A DNA stretch of 6,377 bases from Nostoc sp. CHAB 5834 (GCA_020829485.1 JAIVFU010000257.1:1-6377); one strand, 5' to 3'; counted from the stretch's first letter, positions 1-5,640 are shown. Numbers and translations are program-made. Notes: generated from the sequence alone by a model not told the origin.

Positions 1-2
1 GG

Positions 3-92
3 AATGAAAAGTCAACCTTGAAAATTATCGCAAAGTGCCAAATTCCAGATGACAATTTTACCAGCCAAATAGACTTTGCGATCGCAGCTTAA
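3..92 (+). CDS. Possible C-terminal end of a gene entering from the left edge
   Basis: A reading frame is open from the window edge to a TAA at 90-92 and encodes 29 residues ending in DFAIAA. The final residues are encoded across a HIP1 octamer (78-85), which is common in cyanobacterial genes. The fragment is too short to assign to a family and shows no diagnostic motif. It could equally be a chance open frame, since 29 codons without a stop is not unusual. If real, it would be read towards the caspase-like gene, so the two would converge across 93-294. Confidence 0.3.
   Translation, partial: NEKSTLKIIAKCQIPDDNFTSQIDFAIAA
78..85. repeat. HIP1 octamer GCGATCGC
   Basis: Exact copy of the highly iterated palindrome HIP1, which is over-represented in many cyanobacterial genomes. 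It is one of three in this window, far above chance for an 8-base word in 6.4 kb, and it is the main nucleotide-level evidence for a cyanobacterial source. Confidence 0.9.
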
Positions 93-294
93 TTTCCGCA
101 CCTTTTTTATGGTGACGTGTACTTAGTGCGGTCAACTAGATTTTTCGCAGCGCTCAGTCACCGCTTCGCTACAACTGGCAAGCGTAAGAAAACCAGCTAA
201 GAAAGGCGACTTTGTAAAAGCTGTCAATCCCTTTTGGTAAAGGTTTCAGGTAGCCACGACTGCGAAACTTCCTTGCGAAGTAATGGCTCATTAC
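93..294. other. Intergenic region downstream of the caspase-like gene
   Basis: No gene is supported here in any frame. The region holds a 6-bp inverted repeat, CCGCAC (96-101) with GTGCGG (126-131). Inside the left half of its loop, CACC and GGTG flank a T-run (103-108). This could fold as a weak hairpin after the possible gene ending at 92, but it is not a convincing terminator. The rest shows no tRNA, other RNA or repeat that I can recognise. It separates two convergent transcription units if the gene tail on the left is real. Confidence 0.5.
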
Positions 295-296
295 TT
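278..296 (-). terminator. Perfect 8-bp hairpin overlapping the caspase-like gene's stop
   Basis: AAGTAATG (278-285) and CATTACTT (289-296) are exact inverted repeats around a 3-base loop. The hairpin starts within the TAA stop (295-297) of the minus-strand caspase-like gene, so it sits where a transcript end would be. The stem is AT-rich and no U-tract follows on the minus strand. It therefore does not meet the usual criteria for an intrinsic terminator and may instead be an mRNA 3'-end stabilising structure, or chance. Confidence 0.3.
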
Positions 297-1857
297 AAAT
301 GGGTTGTCTAAAGAATTCTTGCAAGCGACCAATTGCAGATAAAACCATTTCAAACAGTTCATTTGGACTATTCGTACATCCACTGGCCCCTCGACGTTGC
401 GATTCCGCCACTTGTTCTGGAGTCTTTGAACCAGCATAAATAACAAACGGTGTTTGATTTCCAATAGAACGTAACTTGTCGAGGAGTGTATAACCAGCTT
501 GTGCATCAGGTGGCCGCCCCATATCTGAGATAATTGCATCAAATTGTTGTTGATTGAGCCTCTCTAATGCTTCTTCAGTAGAGACTGCCAGTACAAAATT
601 GACTCCCACTGCTTCCAGTGCTTGTCGTTCATGAATATTGTTATCTGGGCGATCATCAACCCAAAGAATAGTCGATCTTTGTGCGAGTGCGTTATCTAGT
701 CCTTGGCGTGACTTTTGCAATTCTTGACGCTTAAGCCTTTGCTCAATCTTCTCTATAGGTAGTATCCGTTTTTTTATAGCTTCGACATCCTTAGACTTCA
801 GAGCTAATGATGCCTGATAAGCCTTTAGAGCTTCTTCAATAGTTTGATTAAATGGGTAGCCCTCTGCATTCAGCGTTTCAACTAGAGTATCCTCATATTC
901 TTTCAATTGCCGCTCATACTCTTGAAAAGGTTGTAAAACTTCAACTTCAATCTTTTGCGCGTCTGATGCGGAGATGTTTAATTGACTCTGCTTACGGTCG
1001 AGTAGTTTACGGATAGGAATCGAAAATTTAATATTCCTCTGCTCTATCCATTGTTCAGCTTGTTGTTTTGCCCAATTATCAACTTCCTTGCGGTACTTTA
1101 ATTTTGGGTCATTTTTAGGTGATTTTGCTAAAACAATATCAAATCCCCGATCTTTGAGAGTAATTATACGAGGGGTCATATTCTTATTAGCTGCATAAAC
1201 TCTCTCGCTAGCATAGTAGTGTAACTCTTTTATTGAGATTTTGCCATCGTTGTCTAAGTCAGCAGCGCCAGTCTCAATTCCTTCAACTATATATTGAGTG
1301 TAAATTGAAATATCTTCACCCTTCTTTTCCAAAGAATATTGAAGGGAACTTGAAGAAGCTAATACGACTCGTCCTTCAGCACCGAGTTGATTCTCAAGTT
1401 CAGCATCTACAGAACTATCGTCCTTAAGTAGAAAATCTCCAAACGCACCGCTAAAACAGCAATCGAGAAAAAGAACGAAGCGAGTTACATAACTATCTTG
1501 AATACATTTATTAATTGATTCAGCAGAAACAGCAGTAGATCGAATTAACTTTTCCCTTTGTTTGCGAGTATCTTTAGCTGAGAAGTAAAGTTCTCGTCGC
1601 TCATCCTTGGCTCCGTGTCCTGAGTAAAACAGTACAGCTAAATCATCTGGTTTTCGCTCCATAAGCCAAGTTTCAATCTTTATCGCCATCTCAGATTGAT
1701 TTGGATTAATCAAAGTTGTCACTTCAAAACCACCTATCTCCGGGTGTTCTAGCACCCGTTTCATAGCTTCCACATCCTTAGTGGGGGCAGACAGCGGTTT
1801 GAAACCCGAATCTTCCGAGTATTCACCAACGCCAATAAGCAAAGCAACTTTAACCAT
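295..1857 (-). CDS. Caspase-like (C14) protease with EF-hand-like loop and C-terminal receiver-like domain
   Basis: A 520-aa multidomain protein, probably a cytoplasmic cysteine protease effector. No signal peptide or membrane segment is seen. Residues 1-240 form a caspase/metacaspase domain. MVKVALLIGVGEY is the first strand, FYSGHG carries catalytic His81, and LDCCFSG carries the nucleophile, by alignment Cys134 (Asp132-Cys133-Cys134, with Phe where many members have His). Residues 200-211 (DLDNDGKISIKE) fit a full EF-hand loop, suggesting calcium control. Residues 250-395 are charged and helical (KYRKEVDNW, IPIRKLLDRKQ, EVLQPFQEYERQL), resembling a linker module I recall from other cyanobacterial multidomain proteins. 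Residues 395-520 are a receiver-like domain (ILWVDDRP, phosphoacceptor candidate Asp445 in ISDMG), but the usual Thr and Lys are replaced. The ATG start has only a weak Shine-Dalgarno and lies 15 bp after the EACC1-like gene's stop, so the two are probably co-transcribed. Function inferred: a regulated protease in a conflict or cell-death module; substrate unknown. Confidence 0.93.
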   Translation of the reverse strand: MVKVALLIGVGEYSEDSGFKPLSAPTKDVEAMKRVLEHPEIGGFEVTTLINPNQSEMAIKIETWLMERKPDDLAVLFYSGHGAKDERRELYFSAKDTRKQREKLIRSTAVSAESINKCIQDSYVTRFVLFLDCCFSGAFGDFLLKDDSSVDAELENQLGAEGRVVLASSSSLQYSLEKKGEDISIYTQYIVEGIETGAADLDNDGKISIKELHYYASERVYAANKNMTPRIITLKDRGFDIVLAKSPKNDPKLKYRKEVDNWAKQQAEQWIEQRNIKFSIPIRKLLDRKQSQLNISASDAQKIEVEVLQPFQEYERQLKEYEDTLVETLNAEGYPFNQTIEEALKAYQASLALKSKDVEAIKKRILPIEKIEQRLKRQELQKSRQGLDNALAQRSTILWVDDRPDNNIHERQALEAVGVNFVLAVSTEEALERLNQQQFDAIISDMGRPPDAQAGYTLLDKLRSIGNQTPFVIYAGSKTPEQVAESQRRGASGCTNSPNELFEMVLSAIGRLQEFFRQPI

Positions 1858-1872
1858 TTGACATCTACTGGA

Positions 1873-2274
1873 CTATTGATTAACAACAGATATTTTCAAT
1901 TTAGATAATCTTTCTACTGCCTGAAGTTGCTGCTCGAACTGCTTTTCGTTTTGGTACTCCAGCACGACTTTGATTCCATTTTTATTGTCTTCCCACTCCA
2001 GCTTGAGTGTTTTACCATTAAAACGTTCTCGTAAATAGTTCAGTAAAGCTTTAATGTTAGCTGCACTTACTTCTGCCTTGAGCAAACCTAATATAAATCC
2101 AGCGAAACCAGGTTTACCTTCTTCAGGTATTTCATCCTCCCTGACTAGCTCAACCTTGTTCACCAATTCTCCACGCATCTCATCAGCCACTCCACCAGTT
2201 AAATCTTCCAGACGTTCTGGAGAAAGTTGAGGGTCAAGGTTAGAGAGGTCAATAAATATTTGTATATTTTCCAT
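1873..2274 (-). CDS. EACC1-like effector-associated protein
   Basis: A 133-aa protein that I recognise as the effector-associated constant component 1 (EACC1) type. It opens with a strand and an acidic DLSNLDP segment, then an ERLEDLTGGVADEMR helix (residues 20-34). A VELVREDEIPEEGKPG segment (41-56) matches the PEGAKG-like stretch typical of the family. A hydrophobic, glycine-containing segment follows (57-82: FAGFILGLL, IKALLNYLRERF), then two strands (KTLKLEW, IKVVLEYQ) and a final helix. Length and order fit the family. EACC1 proteins are encoded next to diverse effectors, including caspase-like proteases, in predicted conflict systems, where they are thought to help recruit or regulate the effector. 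Here the gene is the first of a two-gene minus-strand operon with the caspase-like gene 15 bp downstream. The ATG at 2272-2274 has only a weak AAGAA upstream. The assignment is by pattern recognition, not a profile search. Confidence 0.75.
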   Translation of the reverse strand: MENIQIFIDLSNLDPQLSPERLEDLTGGVADEMRGELVNKVELVREDEIPEEGKPGFAGFILGLLKAEVSAANIKALLNYLRERFNGKTLKLEWEDNKNGIKVVLEYQNEKQFEQQLQAVERLSKLKISVVNQ

Positions 2275-2284
2275 ATATTCTTTT

Positions 2285-2332
2285 TAGTTAGCAAACTTGA
2301 ATTGTTAACTAGCTTACCAGTAATCCTAGTTA
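2285..2332. promoter_or_regulatory. Three alternating TAGTTA hexamers spaced 21 bp: possible operator
   Basis: TAGTTA occurs at 2285-2290, inverted (TAACTA) at 2306-2311, and direct again at 2327-2332. The starts are exactly 21 bp apart, about two helical turns. The second and third form a 7-bp inverted repeat (TAACTAG/CTAGTTA). The group ends 10 bp upstream of the EACC1-like start codon, a position suited to a repressor or a leader structure. The hexamer is AT-rich, so chance is not excluded; the binding protein, if any, is unknown. Confidence 0.35.
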
Positions 2333-2342
2333 GGGGTTACTG
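2318..2342. other. 10-bp stem, 5-base loop inverted repeat
   Basis: CAGTAATCCT (2318-2327) pairs with GGGGTTACTG (2333-2342) around AGTTA. As plus-strand RNA all ten pairs form, two of them G-U. In the minus-strand leader of the EACC1-like gene the same two positions become C-A mismatches, so the structure is weaker there. It overlaps the third TAGTTA hexamer. No function can be assigned. Confidence 0.35.
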
Positions 2343-2462
2343 TGCCGAAACGGGAAAATGCACGCTAAGAAATTTAATAAACCTCGACTGTGCAAGAAAT
2401 ATGCGAGACAACAGCTAGCTGAAACCTTTATTTATGAACCTTTTTAGCCAGTTAAAAACCAA

Positions 2463-2484
2463 TTTTTCTTACTTTTTTCTTACT
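2463..2484. repeat. 11-bp tandem duplication
   Basis: TTTTTCTTACT occurs twice in perfect tandem (2463-2473 and 2474-2484) in the gene-free stretch downstream of the small minus-strand gene. It is T-rich and short, probably a replication-slippage product rather than a functional site. Confidence 0.6.
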
Positions 2485-2535
2485 TGTGCTTAATTGCATA
2501 AATTGATAGGCTGCAATCCCGGTCGAATAACTATT

Positions 2536-2763
2536 TTAAATTCCCCTTTCTTCCATGTTGGCTTTGATAGCTGCTTCTAGGTCTTGCAATGCCGCTTCTA
2601 TACTCCGGTAACTTGCCTTGCCTTCATAAACAGTGCCACCAAAATCATAGGCTCTAACAAAGGAGTTAATGTGTTCGCTCTCTCCAATTTCAATCCATCC
2701 GTGTTCTTCTACAAAGCGTGAAATATAAGGATATTTTTCTTCAAAGGTATTGGATTTTGGCAT
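2536..2763 (-). CDS. Small conserved-looking protein of unknown function
   Basis: A 75-aa protein read from the ATG at 2761-2763. Landmarks are EHGWIEIG (residues 20-27), SFVRAYDFGGTVYEG (34-48) and a C-terminal acidic helix SIEAALQDLEAAIKANMEE (54-72). I recall similar small proteins in cyanobacteria but know of no function. A longer reading from a TTG at 2803-2805 would add 14 residues and overlap the helicase remnant by 26 bp. I prefer the ATG because an AAGAAAG purine stretch lies about 5 bases before it and the protein then begins MPKSNTFEEKYP without overlap. The gene starts 16 bp after the stop of the upstream helicase remnant, which suggests the two were once one transcription unit. 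The soluble, acidic composition fits a small accessory or regulatory protein, but nothing in the sequence shows its role. Confidence 0.7.
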   Translation of the reverse strand: MPKSNTFEEKYPYISRFVEEHGWIEIGESEHINSFVRAYDFGGTVYEGKASYRSIEAALQDLEAAIKANMEERGI

Positions 2764-2779
2764 TTGCACTTTCTTAAAA

Positions 2780-3304
2780 TTATCGAATCTCACCAAATTG
2801 CTCAATGTATTTTACTAAATCTTTAGTATGCCCCCCTTCACAAATTCGATCCAAATTCCCCACCAGGATAAACAATTCTCGCGCTCTGCTCACAGCCACA
2901 TTGAGTAAATTAGGCCGCCGATTAATAAACCAAAGGCTATCAGTTGCAGAGCATTGGCGAGTCGAGAAAATTATCACCGACTTCTGACCACCTTGGAACG
3001 TGTGAACTGTGCCAACGCTCTTGTCTGAAAAATCTGACCAGCGAGATTTTAAACGTTGAGTCAGTGCATTTACCTGACGGCGGTAAGGTGAAATCACGCC
3101 AATTGTGTTTTCAGAGTCAGGAGAATTTAAGCAATAACCCGCCGCTAATAACTCCTCAATCAACGCTTCTACTGCATCAACTTCTGCCCAATTTACGTTA
3201 TTCTCCAGTTTTCCTTCAACGTGGCAACCAATCTTTTTAGCACCCAAGCGAGAAGCTTTCGGTTCAGTTTTGATGACCATGCCGTAATTGCAAAGCGCTC
3301 GCAA
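2780..3304 (-). pseudogene. C-terminal remnant of a superfamily 1 (Upf1/Dna2-like) helicase
   Basis: About 174 codons remain of a much larger AAA-domain helicase. The visible part is the second RecA-like domain. GVISPYRRQ (residues 69-77) corresponds to motif IV, VGTVHTFQGGQKSVIIFSTR (97-116) to motif V, and NRRPNLLNVAVSRAR (128-142) to motif VI with its arginines. The Walker A and B motifs and the whole first RecA domain are missing. In frame, a TGA stop lies at 3308-3310, just before a TTG at 3302-3304. Only 145 bp separate the remnant from the divergent parA gene, so the missing half is not nearby. The remaining frame has no internal stop, so the truncation may be recent, or the fragment may still be translated from the TTG or from the ATG at residue 9. 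Without an ATP-binding site it cannot be an active helicase. Confidence 0.85.
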
Positions 3305-3449
3305 AAATCAGCAAACGCTGTAATTAGAGATAAAACTTGGTATGAATTGTATATTGGTGGTGAGATTTACCCAAAACAAAAATAAACATTACCAGTTTAC
3401 AGATCACAGTTATCTTAAGTTGTAATGGTGCAGGTAAACAAACTCACTT
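3305..3449. other. Divergent intergenic region upstream of parA
   Basis: This 145-bp region should hold the parAB promoter. It also contains the breakpoint where helicase sequence ends. I see no convincing sigma-70 promoter pair. A 6-bp inverted repeat, GTTTAC (3395-3400) with GTAAAC (3434-3439), is widely spaced and weak. The 45-bp palindrome motif found inside parB has no copy here, so that array does not look like a parA-promoter operator. Confidence 0.4.
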
Positions 3450-4205
3450 ATGAGCCGAATCATCGCAGTCTTTAATCAGGCGGGAGGTGTTGCCAAAACC
3501 ACCCTTACCCAAAACCTGGGCTACCACCTAGCACAACTGGGTCATCGCGTTCTGCTCATCGACATAGACCCCCAAGCCAGCTTAACTATTTTTATGGGCT
3601 TGGTTCCAAGAGACATAGAGCAAACTGTCAACAATGCCATTGTGGATGAACAACCCCTGCCAATTCTTGAGGGGATTCATGGTATGGATTTAGCCCCTGC
3701 CAACATCTCTCTCAGTACGGCAGAAATGCAATTGGTTAATGCTTCCATGCGCGACTTCCGCCTAAGAGAAGCTATTGAACCAATTGAATCCAATTACGAT
3801 TTTATCTTAATAGATTGCCCTCCCAGTTTAGGGCTACTCTCTTACATCTCCCTTGTAGCTGCCACTCATGTTCTCGTGCCTCTGGAAACCCATTTCAAAG
3901 CCTTTGAGGGAACAGGCGAACTCTTAAAAACGGTTGCTACAGTACGCAACAAACCAAACCGCAAATTGCAAATAGCCGGATTTGTGCCGACAAAATACGA
4001 TGCCCGTAACTCCCAGGACACTCGTACCCTAGCAGCCATCACCGAACAACTAGCAACTGCTGGAACAGTCTTTGCCCCAATTCCTCGCTCTACTGCTTTT
4101 GTTGATGCTTCAGAAGAACGAATGCCCCTTGCAGTTTACGAACCAAAGCACCCATCTGTTGCAATCTTGAAAAAAATAGCCGTTAGCATAGAATCCTTAA
4201 AATGA
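3450..4205 (+). CDS. parA: ParA partition ATPase with atypical Walker A motif
   Basis: A 251-aa ParA/Soj-type ATPase that would move plasmid (or chromosome) copies by ATP-dependent, nucleoid-associated gradients with ParB. The P-loop is FNQAGGVAKTT (residues 8-18), with catalytic Lys16. The canonical KGGxGKT reads AGGVAKT here, so the signature lysine (position 11) is alanine and the second glycine is also alanine. LLIDIDPQAS (35-44) is the second Asp-containing motif with Asp40, and FILIDCPPS (118-126) is Walker B with Asp122. Later family landmarks are VLVPLETHFKAFEG (141-154), PTKYDARNSQD (180-190) and PRSTAFVDASEE (212-223). The protein has no N-terminal helix-turn-helix, so it is the short ParA form and probably not a self-repressor. 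The ATG has no strong Shine-Dalgarno. Its TGA stop overlaps the parB ATG (ATGA), indicating translational coupling. I believe an AGG P-loop recurs among cyanobacterial plasmid ParAs, but could not check. Confidence 0.95.
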   Translation: MSRIIAVFNQAGGVAKTTLTQNLGYHLAQLGHRVLLIDIDPQASLTIFMGLVPRDIEQTVNNAIVDEQPLPILEGIHGMDLAPANISLSTAEMQLVNASMRDFRLREAIEPIESNYDFILIDCPPSLGLLSYISLVAATHVLVPLETHFKAFEGTGELLKTVATVRNKPNRKLQIAGFVPTKYDARNSQDTRTLAAITEQLATAGTVFAPIPRSTAFVDASEERMPLAVYEPKHPSVAILKKIAVSIESLK

Positions 4206-5404
4206 GACACACTAAAGCCAGCCAGCCCCTCAAAAGTAAAATTGAAGTACCTTGGGACACTACAGGCATAAACAACGCTGATTCTCAAGTGTCCATGCCA
4301 TTAGACCAGATTTCTCTACCGCCGAATCAACCGCGTCGTTACTTTGACTCCGAGGCATTAAAACAGTTAACTGAATCTATCAAACAGCATGGTATCCTGC
4401 AACCCATTTTAGTACGCCCCCTTGATGGATCAAAACACGAATTAGTAGCAGGAGAGCGCCGCTATCGTGCTGCCTTAAGTATTGGGCTGAAAGTTGTCCC
4501 CGTCGTCATTAGAGAGTTAGACGACAACGCAGCTTTTCAATTTGCACTTATAGAAAACTTACTTCGATCAGACCTCAACCCAGTTGAAGAAACTGAAGGC
4601 ATACTACAACTACTGGCTCTCAAACTAGGTCGAAACGTTGACGAAATTCCGCCATTACTACGCCGCTTGCAACACGAACGCAAGGGATCTGTTAAATCTT
4701 CCAATAACGTTATTGGAAAACGTGAATTTGACTCAGAGCAAGCTGACAATAAGGTACTTGTCAACGAGGAAGGCGAGAAATTAGATGATGACAATAACGT
4801 TATTGAGAAACCAGAAATAGATTCATCTGATGCTAACAATAACGTTATTGTCAAAGAGGAATTAGACCCCGATGAAACTGACAATAATGTTATTGTCAAA
4901 GATGAAGATGATAAATTAGACACTTCCAATAACGTTATTGGAAAGGACGAAAATGATAAGCAGTCAGACTCAACACTTGTAAATCCAGACCTAAAAATCG
5001 TTGAAGAAGTGTTTGATGGCTTGGGTTTAATGACTTGGGAATCATTCGCCAACAACCGGTTGCCACTACTAAACCTTCCAGAAGACATCCTTTCAGCACT
5101 ACGCTTTGGCTCCCTTGAGTACACCAAAGCTAGAGCGATCGCCCAGATTCCGAAATTAGATGAGCGCATTGCATTTTTAGAACAAGCTCTTGTTCAAAAC
5201 TGGTCTTTAAGCGAAATCAGACAGCGCATTACTGAAAATAAAACCCCAGCCTCTACCCCAAACACCGAATCGAACAACTACAAAGAGCGCTTTACTGCTG
5301 CGACCACCAAACTAAGAAAGTCGCGTATTTGGTCAGACCCTAAGAAGCGCAAACAGATAGAGAAACTACTTGCACAACTGGAGACGCTGACAAATGTTGA
5401 GTAA
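4202..5404 (+). CDS. parB: ParB partition protein carrying a 6 x 15-residue acidic repeat
   Basis: A 400-aa ParB/Spo0J-family protein, the centromere-binding and CTP-dependent clamp partner of ParA. A basic N-terminus (residues 1-15) could contact ParA. The N-terminal domain shows SIKQHGILQPILVR (59-72), AGERRYRAA (83-91, the CTP/arginine motif) and ENLLRSDLNPVEE (118-130). A helical segment (131-160: ILQLLALKLG, LLRRLQHERKG) starts the DNA-binding part. Residues 166-255 are then six 15-residue repeats of the type xxNNVIxKxExDxxx. The conserved sequence resumes with WESFANNRLPLLNLPEDIL (280-298), RFGSLEYTKARAIAQI and a basic helical C-terminus. The repeat insert makes the protein longer than a usual ParB and sits within the DNA-binding region. 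It is encoded by the palindrome array described separately. The ATG overlaps the parA stop by four bases. The CTP motifs look intact, so the protein is probably functional. Confidence 0.95.
   Translation: MRHTKASQPLKSKIEVPWDTTGINNADSQVSMPLDQISLPPNQPRRYFDSEALKQLTESIKQHGILQPILVRPLDGSKHELVAGERRYRAALSIGLKVVPVVIRELDDNAAFQFALIENLLRSDLNPVEETEGILQLLALKLGRNVDEIPPLLRRLQHERKGSVKSSNNVIGKREFDSEQADNKVLVNEEGEKLDDDNNVIEKPEIDSSDANNNVIVKEELDPDETDNNVIVKDEDDKLDTSNNVIGKDENDKQSDSTLVNPDLKIVEEVFDGLGLMTWESFANNRLPLLNLPEDILSALRFGSLEYTKARAIAQIPKLDERIAFLEQALVQNWSLSEIRQRITENKTPASTPNTESNNYKERFTAATTKLRKSRIWSDPKKRKQIEKLLAQLETLTNVE
4697..4966. repeat. Six 45-bp units with central palindromes: candidate parS array inside parB
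   Basis: Six tandem units, each exactly 45 bp, occupy codons 166-255 of parB. Palindrome centres fall at 4708.5, 4753.5, 4798.5, 4843.5, 4888.5 and 4933.5. Copies 1 and 6 (4699-4718, 4924-4943) are identical perfect 20-bp palindromes, TTCCAATAACGTTATTGGAA. Copy 3 (4792-4805) is a perfect 14-bp core, and copy 4 (4836-4851) a perfect 16 bp. Copy 5 (4879-4898) has one central mismatched pair. Copy 2 (4744-4763) keeps TGACAA/TTGTCA arms but has lost the core. The NNVI codons are nearly invariant (AAT AAC GTT ATT), while the spacers between palindromes differ strongly. This points to selection on the DNA. Candidate roles are a ParB-binding centromere, an autoregulatory site, or mRNA hairpins. Confidence 0.85.
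5135..5142. repeat. HIP1 octamer GCGATCGC
   Basis: Second exact HIP1 copy, inside the 3' part of parB where it encodes part of ARAIAQI. Confidence 0.9.
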
Positions 5405-5454
5405 CCTGGCATACCCAAACCAAGACGTAGAAGGCAAAATGCTCAAATATTTTT

Positions 5455-5460
5455 TATACT
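5455..5460 (+). promoter_or_regulatory. Possible -10 box TATACT upstream of the broken coiled-coil gene
   Basis: TATACT differs from the sigma-70 consensus TATAAT by one base and lies 32 bp before the ATG at 5493, which would give a leader of about 26 bases. No -35-like hexamer is visible at the expected distance, so it may be a weak or activator-dependent promoter, or chance in an AT-rich gap of 88 bp after parB. The gene could instead be read through from parAB. Confidence 0.25.
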
Positions 5461-5623
5461 AAGCTTGTGTTCCTTTTTAAGTTTAAGTCCCCATGCTAGA
5501 GTCAGAAAAACTTACCCAGATAGTACAAGCTTGGTTAGGCTACATCAGGTTAGAAGAACTGACTCAAGCTCTTGTCGAGCGTTCTTCAGATATTTATTCA
5601 AAAGTATTAGATAAGGGAGTACA

Positions 5624-5640
5624 GCTTGTTGGCAACAAGC
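5624..5640. repeat. 8-bp inverted repeat at the frameshift point
   Basis: GCTTGTTG (5624-5631) and CAACAAGC (5633-5640) are perfect inverted repeats around a single G. This odd-length palindrome lies exactly where the reading frame of the surrounding gene changes. Such structures favour polymerase slippage and also cause base-calling errors, so it may explain a lost base. Confidence 0.7.

Larger units (their letters stand above)
2275..2535. other. Intergenic region upstream of the EACC1-caspase operon
   Basis: A gene-free stretch of 261 bp between the small minus-strand gene and the EACC1-like gene, so it should carry the promoter of the conflict operon. I see no confident -35/-10 pair on the minus strand. 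It holds three alternating TAGTTA hexamers (2285-2332), a 10-bp hairpin (2318-2342), a perfect 10-bp palindrome CAGCTAGCTG (2412-2421) and an 11-bp tandem duplication (2463-2484). The short plus-strand open frames here do not look coding. Confidence 0.5.

Noticed and set aside
291..542. An 83-codon minus-strand open frame inside the caspase-receiver gene
   Set aside because: It is out of frame with the well-supported receiver-like domain and looks non-coding.
2227..2418. A 63-codon plus-strand open frame crossing the conflict operon's upstream region
   Set aside because: It overlaps the start of the EACC1-like gene in antisense, has no domain and no convincing ribosome binding site.
2944..3240. 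A 98-codon plus-strand open frame
   Set aside because: It lies opposite the helicase motifs V and VI and has no recognisable domain, so it is a shadow of the remnant.
3305..3449. A sigma-70 promoter for parAB
   Set aside because: Several AT-rich hexamers exist, but none forms a -35/-10 pair with acceptable spacing, so no site is reported.
4697..4966. CRISPR array interpretation of the periodic repeats
   Set aside because: The repeats are palindromes of 20 bp or less in a continuous open reading frame, the spacers encode a related acidic motif, and no cas gene is present.
4537..5169. A 210-codon minus-strand open frame opposite parB
   Set aside because: It is antisense to a clear ParB reading frame. 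Its Ser/Leu/Thr-rich repeats are simply the reverse reading of the 45-bp array.
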